NCBI GenBank assembly: GCA_910591455.2
Contig: OU342823.1
Span: 3,997,001 to 4,061,000, forward strand
Length of the DNA stretch: 64,000 nt
Reading direction: 5' to 3'
Source of the DNA: Pholis gunnellus
Lineage: Eukaryota; Chordata; Actinopteri; Perciformes; Pholidae
Part shown: positions 1 to 9,590 of the stretch, in pieces
How positions within the stretch are numbered: the first letter of the stretch is position 1
Layout: each line of letters starts with the position of its first letter
Notes under the pieces: generated by a model
Told to the model about the DNA's origin: nothing
The model's database searches: none
What the model saw: only the letters and a program-made list of their open reading frames with translations
Position numbers and translations under genes: made by a program

Positions 1-1790
1 CCAGCAGTCGCCTCAGCAGCCGCCAAAGGTGCCCCAGCAGCGGCCTAGCTATCCACCCCAGCAGCCGCCAAAGGTGCCCCAGCAGCAGCCTAGCTATCCA
101 CCCCAGCAGTCGCCTCAGCAGCCGCCAAAGGTGCCCCAGCAGCGGCCTAGCTATCCGCCCCAGCAGCCGCCAAAGGTGCCCCAGCAGCAGCCTAGCTATC
201 CACCCCAGCAGTCGCCTCAGCAGCCGCCAAAGGTGCCCCAGCAGCGGCCTAGCTATCCGCCCCAGCAGCCGCCAAAGGTGCCCCAGCAGCAGCCTAGCTA
301 TCCTCCCCAGCAGTCGCCCCAGCAGCCATCAAAGGTGCCCCAGCAGCGGCCTAGTTATCCACCCCAGCAGTCGCCTCAGCAGCCGCCAAAGGTGCCCCAG
401 CAGCGGCCTAGTTTTCCACCCCAGCAGCCACCAAAGGTGCCCCAGCAGCGGCCTAGCTATCCGCCCCAGCAGTCGCCCCAGCAGCCGCCAAAGGTGCCCC
501 AGCAGCGGCCTAGCTATCCACACCAGCAGCCGCCAAATGTGCCCCAGCGGCCTAGCAATCCACCCCAGCAGTCGCCCCAGCAGCCGCCAAAGGTGCCCCA
601 GCAGTGGCCTAGCTATCCACCCCAGCAGCCATCAAAGGTGCCCCAGCAGCGGCCTAGCTATCCACCCCAGCAGTCGCCTCAGCAGCCGCCAAAGGTGCCC
701 CAGCAGCGGCCTAGCTATCCGCCCCAGCAGCCGCCAAAGGTGCCCCAGCAGCGGCCTAGCTATCCGCCCCAGCAGCCGCCAAAGGTGCCCCAGCAGCAGC
801 CTAGCTATCCACCCCAGCAGCCGCCCCAGCAGCCATCAAAGGTGCCCCAGCAGCGGCCTAGTTATCCACCCCAGCAGTCGCCTCAGCAGCCGCCAAAGGT
901 GCCCCAGCAGCGGCCTAGTTTTCCACCCCAGCAGCCGCCAAAGGTGCCCCAGCAGCGGCCTAGCTATCCACCCCAGCAGCCGCCAAAGGTGCCCCAGCAG
1001 CAGCCTAGCTATCCACCCCAGCAGTCGCCTCAGCAGCCGCCAAAGGTGCCCCAGCAGCGGCCTAGCTATCCGCCCCAGCAGCCGCCAAAGGTGCAGCAGC
1101 CTAGCTATCCACCCCAGCAGTCGCCCCAGCAGCCGCCAAAGGTGCCCCAGCAGCGGCCTAGCTATCCACCCCAGCAGCCGCCAAATGTGCCCCAGCAGCA
1201 GCCTAGCTATCCACCCCAGCAGTCGCCCCAGCAGCCGCCAAAGGTGCAGCAGCCTAGCTATCCACCCCAGCAGTCGCCTCAGCAGCCGCCAAAGGTGCCC
1301 CAGCAGCAGCCTAGCTATCCACCCCAGCAGTCGCCTCAGCAGCCGCCAAAGGTGCCCCAGCAGCGGCCTAGCTATCCGCCCCAGCAGCCGCCAAAGGTGC
1401 CCCAGTGGCCGAGCTATCCGCCCCAGTGGCCGAGCTATCCGCCCCAGTGGCCGAGCTATCCGCCCCAGTGGCCGAGCTATCCGCCCCAGTGGCCGAGCTA
1501 TCCGCCCCGCCTGCCGGCCCTGCACCTGCCCCGCCTGCCGGCCCCTCACTACCCGCCCCGGCTGCCGGCCCCTCACTACCCGCCCCGGCTGCCGGCCCCT
1601 CACTACCCGCCCCGGCTGCCGGCCCCGGCCCCTCACTACCCGCCCCGGCTGCCGGCCCCTCACTACCCGCCCCGGCTGCCGGCCCCTCACTACCCGCCCC
1701 GGCTGCCGGCCCCTCACTACCCGCCCCGGCTGCTGGCCCTTCACTACCCGCCCCGGCTGCCGGCTCCTCGCTACCTGCCCCAGCAGCCTT
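1..1790 (+). repeat. Coding minisatellite, three successive repeat families
   Basis: The first 1.4 kb alternates 33-bp and 45-bp modules that keep the frame. Positions 1403-1500 hold 21-bp units and 1530-1770 hold 27-bp units rich in CCGGC. All unit lengths are multiples of three, consistent with selection on a protein frame. The change of unit at about 1400 and 1510 is abrupt. Confidence 0.85.
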
Positions 1791-1795
1791 GCTAA
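1..1795 (+). CDS. Pro/Gln/Tyr-rich tandem-repeat coding region (partial, 5' end outside window)
   Basis: An open frame runs from the left edge to a TAA at 1793-1795. Up to about 1400 it encodes degenerate repeats built from PSYPPQQ, SPQQPPKVPQQ and PPKVPQQR blocks, then five copies of a WPSYPPQ heptad, then nine or so copies of a nine-residue block (PRLPAPHYP). There are almost no cysteines and no start codon inside the window, so this is probably an internal or 3'-proximal exon. All three forward frames stay open for long stretches because the DNA is repetitive, so the frame is inferred: this one gives the most protein-like composition. Fish egg-envelope (choriogenin H/ZPB-type) proteins carry Pro-Gln repeats, which is one possible identity, but no ZP domain is visible. 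Other Pro/Gln-rich secreted or annexin-like proteins are equally open. A terminal exon candidate follows at 1931. Confidence 0.45.
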   Translation, partial: QQSPQQPPKVPQQRPSYPPQQPPKVPQQQPSYPPQQSPQQPPKVPQQRPSYPPQQPPKVPQQQPSYPPQQSPQQPPKVPQQRPSYPPQQPPKVPQQQPSYPPQQSPQQPSKVPQQRPSYPPQQSPQQPPKVPQQRPSFPPQQPPKVPQQRPSYPPQQSPQQPPKVPQQRPSYPHQQPPNVPQRPSNPPQQSPQQPPKVPQQWPSYPPQQPSKVPQQRPSYPPQQSPQQPPKVPQQRPSYPPQQPPKVPQQRPSYPPQQPPKVPQQQPSYPPQQPPQQPSKVPQQRPSYPPQQSPQQPPKVPQQRPSFPPQQPPKVPQQRPSYPPQQPPKVPQQQPSYPPQQSPQQPPKVPQQRPSYPPQQPPKVQQPSYPPQQSPQQPPKVPQQRPSYPPQQPPNVPQQQPSYPPQQSPQQPPKVQQPSYPPQQSPQQPPKVPQQQPSYPPQQSPQQPPKVPQQRPSYPPQQPPKVPQWPSYPPQWPSYPPQWPSYPPQWPSYPPQWPSYPPRLPALHLPRLPAPHYPPRLPAPHYPPRLPAPHYPPRLPAPAPHYPPRLPAPHYPPRLPAPHYPPRLPAPHYPPRLLALHYPPRLPAPRYLPQQPC

Positions 1796-1930
1796 AATGA
1801 TTATCCAATCTCTCCAAATGAATTCCAATGGTAAACAAAAAAGCAATGGTCAGGGTTTGTAATTTAACTCGGCAATCTGCTTTCAGGTTTTCAAATACTG
1901 ATTTTCCTTAAATCTATTTTTTTGTTTCAG

Positions 1931-2030
1931 GTATCGTGACACTGGAGGTTCTACAAAGACTGCTTGCATCTAAGCTATTGCATTGTCAAATTAAAATAAA
2001 CTCACCTTTTGTATAGTGTAATCTTTTCAA
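1931..2030 (+). other. Putative terminal exon with 3' splice site and poly(A) signal
   Basis: A good 3' splice site (T-rich tract then CAG at 1928-1930) is followed by a short segment and then AATAAA at about 1995. A candidate donor, AATG|GTAAAC, lies at 1830/1831. If the upstream frame stops at 1795 this intron would lie in the 3' UTR. If the frame is shifted, it adds a short C-terminal tail. A recognisable second copy of the intron end and exon occurs at 4430-4560, so the unit has been duplicated. Confidence 0.4.
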
Positions 2031-2229
2031 TTATTTATTTTAGAAAACTGTAAAGTTTAACATCAAAATCCATGTACATCAAAACAAAAGATTCATAAAA
2101 TCTTTTGCCTTCCAGTGAGCCATTTCATTTTAACAAACTGTAAATGTGCGCAGCTGGCTCAGCCTCACATCCCACACGCACACCTTCAACAGCCAGTTCT
2201 GTTTGTTATAGTGTGTCGGGCCCCAGGTC

Positions 2230-3240
2230 GGTATTGTGAATTCCTATCGGAATGTTTCAGAGTTCTTATCTTGTCCTTAAAACGGACAAAGTAATTATTG
2301 TAGGTGACTTTAATATTGATGTGGCTGTCGAGAATGATTGCCTTAGTACTGCCTTTATCTCATTATTAGATTTGATTGGCTTCTGTCTGTGTACAGAAAC
2401 GCTTAACCACCCCCTCAACCTGGTTCTGGCTTATGACATTAAAATGGAAGATTTAATAGTCTTTCCACAGAACCCACTTTTATCAAATAACTTTTGAATT
2501 TCTACTACCTGAGTGTACACCATTAGGCAAATGTTTCGACAGTAGATGTCTATCTGATGATGCTGTAGCTCAATTAAAAGAAGCGATTCAGTCTATTTAA
2601 CTCTATACCATGCCTCAATATAACAGGACTCCTGTGATAACTTTAATCCCTCCCAGATTGATCATCTTGTCGATAGTGCTTCAGGTTCACTGAGTGAAAC
2701 TAGATTCTATTGTGCCTCTAAAAAATATGGTAAAACAAAGGAGGTTCGCTCCATGGTATAACGAAACTCTCAAACATCACGATAACGTGGCGTTCCACCA
2801 ATTTGGAAGAATCTGTTAGTCTGTCGAGACAGCCTTAAGACATAAGGCCCTCTGTAATGCCAGACATTTAACGCACATTACTGACTTTGCTTCTTCACCA
2901 GAGTGTCTCTGCTTTCTCGCCTCGCAGGTTTCCGTGGATCCTGGTAATACCTGGACCCTGGTCTGGCCTCCTGCTGTGGTTGTCATATGCATTGAATGTG
3001 TTGTAACTCTGTTATGACTCTGTACACATTACATCTATTGCGATTCTGTCCATCCTGGGAGAGGGATCCCTCTGTTTCTCTTCCTCTTTTCTCCCTGTCA
3101 AAGGTTTTTGGGGGAGTTTTTCCTGTTCTGATGTGAGGGTCCCGGGACAGGATGTCTCATTTGTACAGATTGTAAAGCCCTCTGAGGCAAATTTGTAATT
3201 TTGGGCTAAACTATTAGATTTAATTGAACCGAACAATTAA
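2230..3240 (+). mobile_element. L2/CR1-type LINE fragment, RT deleted
   Basis: Positions 2252-2450 encode the C-terminal part of an AP endonuclease (motif VGDFNID, then a degraded LNLVLAYD block). Positions 2690-2810 resemble the linker after the endonuclease. From about 2890 the sequence jumps to the LINE 3' tail, recognised by a shared block (GATGTGAGGGTC, then ACAGATTGTAAAGCCCTCTG) that also occurs near 25.1 kb. The reverse transcriptase is missing, so this is an internally deleted, dead copy. Frames are broken throughout. Confidence 0.75.
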
Positions 3241-4430
3241 TGGTCAAGGCAAAGCACCTTATGAAACTTGATGCATAGAAATGAGCTGTTGATCAGTGGG
3301 TCTTTACAACGAATCACGTTAACTACCAATTCTTCCATTGGAGTAATCTGGAGTGAATGAGAAAGTATTCCTTTGTGTGTTGAGAAAATCCTCCTTCAGC
3401 TAAATAAACTTAAAGTACACTAGTATCCATTTGGAACATCTGCATTAACAATTTATAAGGCTAGTACATTTGAAGAGTATTTTAGCTGTTTTTGTGTAGC
3501 ATTATTGAGATAAGTACAAGCTGTGGGGAGAAATGGATCATTCTTAGCACATGGTTAGGATCATGGTCAGGATCAGGAGTGTGTCAGACTCTGGGTGGGG
3601 TGGAATCCAATCTGGATTGGGAAACATGTCAGGATTATTCTGATCTAATTTGAGATAGCGACCTACTTCTCCTGTGACAGTGTCTCCTATCCATCTATAC
3701 ATCAATGATTTCATACAGGTCAAGGTACACGTGCAGACACAGGATTATGCAAATGCAAACAAAATGGGGATCAGAATCTGGACCAACATCACTCCAGGTT
3801 GTTGATATTAGGGAAGGACGACGTAGTGGGGATTGAGTCTATCGTCAGTGTAATCTGAGTAGTAATAGTTTCTGTGGACGGTAACCAGTCATGCATGAGT
3901 CAGCAGGATAGGTACAACAATTATACAGGCTGAAAACCAAAAACACATTGTGCCCCTGAGGCCTCATAGTCCTGGTTGCCTAAATGGGTGCTAGGGTCTT
4001 GGGCATTCCATCGCCATCCAACGGTGGTGAATTTGCCTTTTCACTCGTGTAGGTGTTTCTCTTGTTCCGTGTACGGTGTTTGGTATTAGGCAGCGTAGCC
4101 ACAGGATCGGAGCTTGGCTCGCGAGTTGAACACTGGAGAGGATCATTCAGGCACTGATAAAACATGTTTTCATAACCAGAGACGGGGCCATGGGACACAT
4201 GCGCGGTGCAATGTAAGTGTTCTGGAGACATAAGGTTTGCACACGCAGACACAATATCATGGGCCATGTTTATCAGGTGTGTTGCAACGGGGAGAGGAAT
4301 TCTCCACTGATATACATACAGAGGGGTATCTGGACTTTACTGTATTATTGACAAATTGTTGTTGATGAACTTCAATCAAATCCAGAGCAGCAATGGGCAG
4401 GGTATGCACGTAAACTCAACAATCTGAGAT
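3241..4430. other. No gene recognised
   Basis: Unique-looking intergenic DNA. One minus-strand open frame of 95 codons (4267-3980) has no recognisable motif or splice context, and I do not call it a gene. Confidence 0.5.
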
Positions 4431-4480
4431 CAGGCTTTGAAGTACTGACCTTCCTTTCAATCCATGCTTTGTGTTTCAGG

Positions 4481-4565
4481 CATCGCACAAATGGAGGTTT
4501 TCGAAGACTGCTTCCAACTGAGCCATTGTATTGACTTATAAAATTTAAATAAACTCACATTTGTA
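4481..4565 (+). pseudogene. Second, diverged copy of the terminal exon seen at 1931
   Basis: The polypyrimidine tract, CAG acceptor, exon and AATAAA context match 1861-2030 with substitutions; for example TGGAGGTTTTCGAAGAC corresponds to TGGAGGTTCTACAAAGAC. The preceding intron portion (GCAATGGGCAGGG ... CAATCTGAG) also matches. No repeat-coding exon precedes it, so it is either a relic of a tandem gene copy or an alternative terminal exon. Confidence 0.5.
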
Positions 4566-4869
4566 TCCTGTGATCTCTTCAATGAATCTTTCTTAGTTGG
4601 TTGAGGTTTCAGATATACTCAGTGTATGTAACTTTGTTTTAGGCCTGTTCATAACTCCACTGCTGCACAACCTACCAACACCTCAATTCCTTTGGTGATT
4701 AAGGCTTACTATTATTGAACAGAAAAAATCTAGGGTGTGACTATATAAGACTGATAAAATACCCTTTATCTGTTCCAAAACATCAGCCATCTTTGACCAA
4801 AGGTTGCTAGCGTGACTATGTTGTGGGCAAAAACTGTTTCAAATGTATTTTGTAATGCACTACTGTTTA

Positions 4870-5080
4870 ACACTGGGGTCTTACAGGATCTCAGAAAGGA
4901 CTTTTGGTTGGCTTCAAAAGAAGTTCTGGCAAACTATTAGACAACTCAGAAAAAGAAAGCAGGGCTTGGCTAAGGCTGTGTTTAGCAGGGAAGAAGAATG
5001 GTGGACCCGTGATGGGGATATTGTTGAGTGGTGGAAATCAGAATCTGCTTTATTGGCCATGTATGCGTACGCATGCATGG
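4870..5080 (+). mobile_element. LINE ORF fragment, region just before RT (5' half of a split copy)
   Basis: The translation FWQTIRQLRK, VFSREEEWW and GDIVEWWK resembles the stretch that leads into the reverse transcriptase of a common teleost non-LTR element. Homology stops at about 5045 and resumes at 6190, so a block of about 1.1 kb interrupts the copy. One frameshift is visible. Confidence 0.6.
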
Positions 5081-5149
5081 AATTTGACTCACATGGCTCT
5101 CGATGTACATACATAGATGTTGGGGAAAATCTAAATGACTAATTATAAG

Positions 5150-5555
5150 GTGTGCTTTAAAAGCTTGGTGTCCTTATGTGTCCTTGTTGTGTGAACTGCC
5201 TCACCACAGTTGTTTAGTCTATGCGAAAGAACACTCAGCAGCATGTCCTGGATTGAAATGATAATAAGGACTGTGGGAGCGTTAAGATGGGTACAGAGCT
5301 ATGTTATGAGAACTTAGCCTCCTGACTACTACATGGCGTGGAAGCCATTTTGTGTGTGTGTTATGCTTTCGTGACGTATTGCCTGTGACACTGTATTGTT
5401 TACTTGGTATAAATATCCGAGGCTCAGAGTCAGACCTCTGAGCAGCCTTGATCCATGTATACTGTATGTGAATCAACTCTGTCTCCTTCTTTGCAAAGAA
5501 TAAATGTTAACTGATTAATGATTTTCAATCGGTCTCGCGAGAATTTTTCTAACAA
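5150..5555 (+). mobile_element. Possible solo LTR
   Basis: The block has LTR-like organisation: TG start, TATA-like TATAAATA at about 5409, AATAAA at 5501 and an end in ...CTAACA. It lies inside the interruption of the split LINE. No primer-binding site, coding body or clear target duplication could be found, so the call is tentative. Confidence 0.3.
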
Positions 5556-5559
5556 TAGA

Positions 5560-6180
5560 ATATACAAATATAAAAAAGTGGAAAGAAGCTGTTCCTGTGT
5601 CTGGTGGTTTTGGCGTAGAGAGCTCTGTAGCGCCTACCAGAGGGGAGGAGATGAACAGCTTGTGTCCATGGTGTGAAGGTCTGCAGTGAGGTTTCCAGCC
5701 CGTCTCCTGACTCTGGAGGTGAACAAGTCCAGGATGGAGGGCAGGCTGGAACCAATGATCCTCTCTGCAGACCTGACAGTCTGTTGTAGTCTGTTCCTGT
5801 TTAGTGGCCGATCCAAACCACACAGTGATGGAGGAACAGAGAACAGACTGGATGATGGTGGAGTAGAAAATAATCAGCAGCTCCTGCGGCAGATTGAACT
5901 TCCTGAGCTGGCGCAGGAAGTATAACCTCTGCTGGGCTTTTTTCCTGATGGTGTTGATGTTGGAGGCCCACTTTAGGTCTTGGGAGATTGTGGATCCCAG
6001 AAACCTGAAATGTCTCCGCAGCAGACACAGTTTTGAGCTTGTTTAGCTCCAGGTTGTCCTGACCACACCAGAGGACCAGCTGTTCAACCTCCCGTCTATA
6101 TGCAGACTCATCACTGTCGCTGATGAGGCGATCACCGTTGTGTTGTCTGCGAACTTTAGGAGTTTAACAGACGGGTCCTC
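5560..6180 (-). mobile_element. Non-LTR retrotransposon, RT C-terminal part (minus strand)
   Basis: Read on the minus strand, about 6170 to 5575 gives a damaged RT metal-binding box (KFADNTTVI, where FADDTTVI is usual), then LRKFNLPQ, a WFGSAT block, the SAERIIGSSLPSI block and a GRRYRALYAKTTRHRNSFF tail. This order is that of the C-terminal third of a jockey-like LINE ORF2. Several frameshifts are present. The same family recurs at 61.7-62.2 kb. Confidence 0.7.
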
Positions 6181-6189
6181 TGATGTCAC

Positions 6190-6775
6190 TTTCAGGAACT
6201 CCTGAACCTGACAAGTCCTTCGTGGAGGAGGCAGAGTTTGAAGACTTAGGGGAAGACTCACCCATATCCCTAGCAGAGGTTGCTGTGGTAGTCAAGAAGC
6301 TCCTCGACAGCAAAGCGCCAGGGGTGGATGTGATTTGCCATGAGATCCTGAAGACTCTGGGCTTTGTTGGGTTGTCTTCGCTGGAACACATATTTAGCGT
6401 TATGTGGAGTGGCAGACCAGGATGGTGGTTCCCATTTTCAAAAAGAGAGACCCAAAAGTGTGCTCAAATTGTCGAGGTATCCCACTGCTGAGCTTCCCAA
6501 GGGACATTTATTCCAGGACGCTGTAACAGAGGCGCTGATCGATTGTCAAACCTTACATCCAGAGGGAGACATGTGGATTCTGTCATGGCCGTGGAACAGT
6601 GGACCAGCTATTTATCCTTGCAGGTCTGTTTGAGGGGTCATGGGAGTTTGCCCATCCATTCTGTGTTTTGTGGACTTGGAGAAGGCCTACAACCGTGTCC
6701 CTTGGAGTCCTGTAGGGGGGTACTGTGGGAATACAGTGTACCTGGGTCGTCGAAGTCTAACATAGATTTTAGACA
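6190..6775 (+). mobile_element. LINE RT fragment (3' half of the split copy starting at 4870)
   Basis: The translation SPISLAEVAVVVKKLLDSKA followed by PGVDVICHEILKTLG is a typical RT fingers motif. It continues in shifted frames to a GRHVDSVMAV stretch and a degraded FCGLGEGLQ box (FVDLEKAF in intact copies). It ends at about 6775. Together with 4870-5080 it forms one element split by later insertions. Confidence 0.7.
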
Positions 6776-6779
6776 CTAA

Positions 6780-7640
6780 TGAATGTAACTGATTTCCTGT
6801 TTAGGCCTGTGCAGATCTCTACTGCTGTACTTGTAAAACCTGCTAACTTTGTTCTTTAGTATTTTCACATATGACATTATTGCTCACAATAAGACATGGG
6901 TTTGTTTTGGGAGAAAGGTGATAACTTAACAGAACCATCTGCTGGACGCTTGCGTGTTGTGCTAAGATTTGTAATGCAAAAGGTTTACCTTCAATTTAGT
7001 TTACAGATATGTCCATTAAAATAAAATTAAACCCAAAGTAGAATAGAGTAGCATCAGACAAATCTCCATATACATTATAGTGAAAATAAAAAAGGAACAA
7101 AAAGTCTAATATTCTCTACTTTGTCTTCCACAAGGGCTTCAGAGAAGGATGATGTGTTCATTGAGTTGTGAAAATCCTCGTCCTTCATCCACAACTCTTT
7201 AAAAAGCCTCAGATCAGATGGAAAATGCATCGTCACAAAGCTGAAAACAGGCGCTTCTCACAGGACAGTGATGCTGTAAACGTATGATCTTCTAGAATAT
7301 GATGCATTGCTGTAGTCAACAGTATTTAGAGTTAAAATACTGCCGTAATATTAATCCAGAAACATCAGATATGATAAAACGGACTGGGAAGATTTACTGC
7401 AACATCAATGCTTTTAATTTAATTCAAGTGCATTTTGCAGATAATACTTGAATACTTTAACTTAAAGTATTATCACTGAGTTGTGTACGTGCTTCTCCTG
7501 AAGGGTCTGAATTCTTCCATCACTGTGTGTTGCTCTTAATTCATTGTTTCCCATTTATATACTTCAGAGAACTCACATTACAGGCGACATCCTCTCCTCT
7601 AGAGGGCGCCCTGCTGTAGAGCCTCAGCATTACACAGCAG
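6780..7640. other. Intergenic, no gene recognised
   Basis: AT-rich DNA between the LINE remnants and the emc9 promoter. No ORF, RNA gene or clear repeat was seen. Confidence 0.5.
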
Positions 7641-7923
7641 CCGAAGAAGACTAAAAATAAATGATTGACACCTCATTGCTCCAATTGGATCACAAAGATC
7701 GACCCCTCGACCAATCAGATGATAGATCTATATTATGGGCGGGATCGGAAGTATCCGTTCAGACGCTTGTTAGAATGAGCTGTTAAGAGAAACAGTTAGC
7801 CGTTTAAGCTCTTTAAAAACCTTAAAAACGGTTAAAAACGTTCAATAAACCGACATATTTAAGAATCGGAAAGTACAGATTCGTTACCTTACGCTCACTC
7901 TGTTATATCGTATATCTCTGAAG
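7640..7923 (+). promoter_or_regulatory. emc9: emc9 promoter region and 5' UTR exon
   Basis: The segment ends in a strong donor (GAAG|GTAAGA, exon end 7923), and the next acceptor is CCTCACAG at 8717, placing a non-coding first exon here. CCAAT-type boxes (CTCCAATTGG near 7679, GACCAATCAG near 7710) lie upstream. The transcription start is not defined; I expect it between about 7740 and 7800. Confidence 0.5.
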
Positions 7924-8520
7924 GTAAGACTTGATTCAGCGTTGATTGGTCTGCTAGTATGCTAATGCTAATGAAGCTAGCTGGTTTATTTATTCCTTAT
8001 TTTCAGGTGAATTAGTGACGACTGCAGGTTGTAATGTTTGTAAAAGTGTTGTCGTTCACATGTGACAGGTCACGTGTCTTCAGCCTCTGCTTCAGTGGGT
8101 TTATTTATTGGTTTATTTGATAAAAACGTTGCTGTAAATGCACCAAGAGGCTATTTTCTCATCTGTAGTCCCAAGAGGCAGATGTTACAAAGTTATGCAA
8201 TATTGACCCTTTAGAAAGCGTGCACAAACTATGAAAGAAGTGAGAATATTAATATAAGTAGTATCATCATTCAGGAGACTCTTGTTCTACGTTGTCAAGA
8301 ACTAACTAGACAAAATCAACACACAAGACAATACAATGAGGATAACTGTTAAATAGAAACACGGACTAAAGACAAGATTATGCTGCATTGTTGGACACTA
8401 AAAACATCCATGTAACATAAAAGCATGCAGTGTGTTTTAAATATATAAGTCAGACAGACACAGCTGAACAACAATAAAAGACATGCATGCAGGTAGATGG
8501 GGGTCGACCAGCAAGACAGC

Positions 8521-8528
8521 AGACAGAC

Positions 8529-8559
<31 letters not shown>

Positions 8560-8576
8560 TAGATAGAGAGATAGAG

Positions 8577-8612
<36 letters not shown>
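8521..8612. repeat. (GATA)n/(GACA)n microsatellite in emc9 first intron
   Basis: Long runs of GATA with interspersed GACA and GAGA variants. Confidence 0.9.
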
Positions 8613-8732
8613 TGAGGACAGTAAGGTGCAGTTCCAGTCTAGTGCAGCTTGTACAGTAACGTCAGACGTTTGAAGGTGCTTGTCAATGCTTCCGTGTCTC
8701 TCCGTGTGTCCTCACAGTGACGGTGAGGCATC

Positions 8733-9549
8733 ATGGGCGAGGTGGAGCTGTCCTGTCGGGCCTACGTGAAGATGTACCTGCACGCTTGTCTCTTTCCTCG
8801 GTGCAGCATCAACGGGCTGCTGTTGTCCTCCGGCTCTGCAGGCGGCGCTGTGTGTGTGACGGACTGTGTTCCTCTGCTCCACTCACACCTGCCTCTGGCT
8901 CCTATCAGTCAGCTGGCTCTCACACAGGTAGGTCACACCTGAGTACTGTATTTAGACTCTTTACTTCAGTACACAGGTAGGTCACACCTGATTACTGTAT
9001 TTAGACCCTTTACTTCAGTACACAGGTAGGTCACACCTGAGTACTGTATTTAGACTCTTTACTTCAGTACACAGGTAGGTCACACCTGATTACTGTATTT
9101 AGACCCTTTACTTCAGTACACAGGTAGGACACACCTGAGTATTTAGACTCTTTACTTCAGTACACAGGTAGGTCACACCTGAGTATTTAGACTCTTTACT
9201 TCAGTACACAGGTAGGACACACCTGAGTATTTAGACTCTTTACTTCAGTACACAGGTAGGACACACCTGAGTATTTAGACTCTTTACTTCAGTACACAGG
9301 TAGGACACACCTGAGTATTTAGACTCTTTACTTCAGTACACAGGTAGGACACACCTGAGTATTTAGACTCTTTACTTCAGTACACAGGTAGGACACACCT
9401 GAGTATTTAGACTCTTTACTTCAGTACACAGGTAGGTCACACCTGAGTATTTAGACCCTTTACTTCAGTACACAGGTAGGACACACCTGAGTATTTAGAC
9501 TCTTTACTTCAGTACACAGGTAGGACACACCTGAGTATTTAGACTCTTT

Positions 9550-9590
<41 letters not shown>

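Noticed and set aside
537..1862. Long alternative open frames (Ser/Arg-rich plus frames and Gly/Arg-rich minus frames) over the P/Q repeat region
   Set aside because: They exist because the 33/45-bp repeats lack stops in several frames; their composition is not protein-like and they shadow the chosen frame.
3980..4267. 95-codon minus-strand ORF
   Set aside because: No recognisable motif, repeat or splice context; length is within chance expectation for the window.
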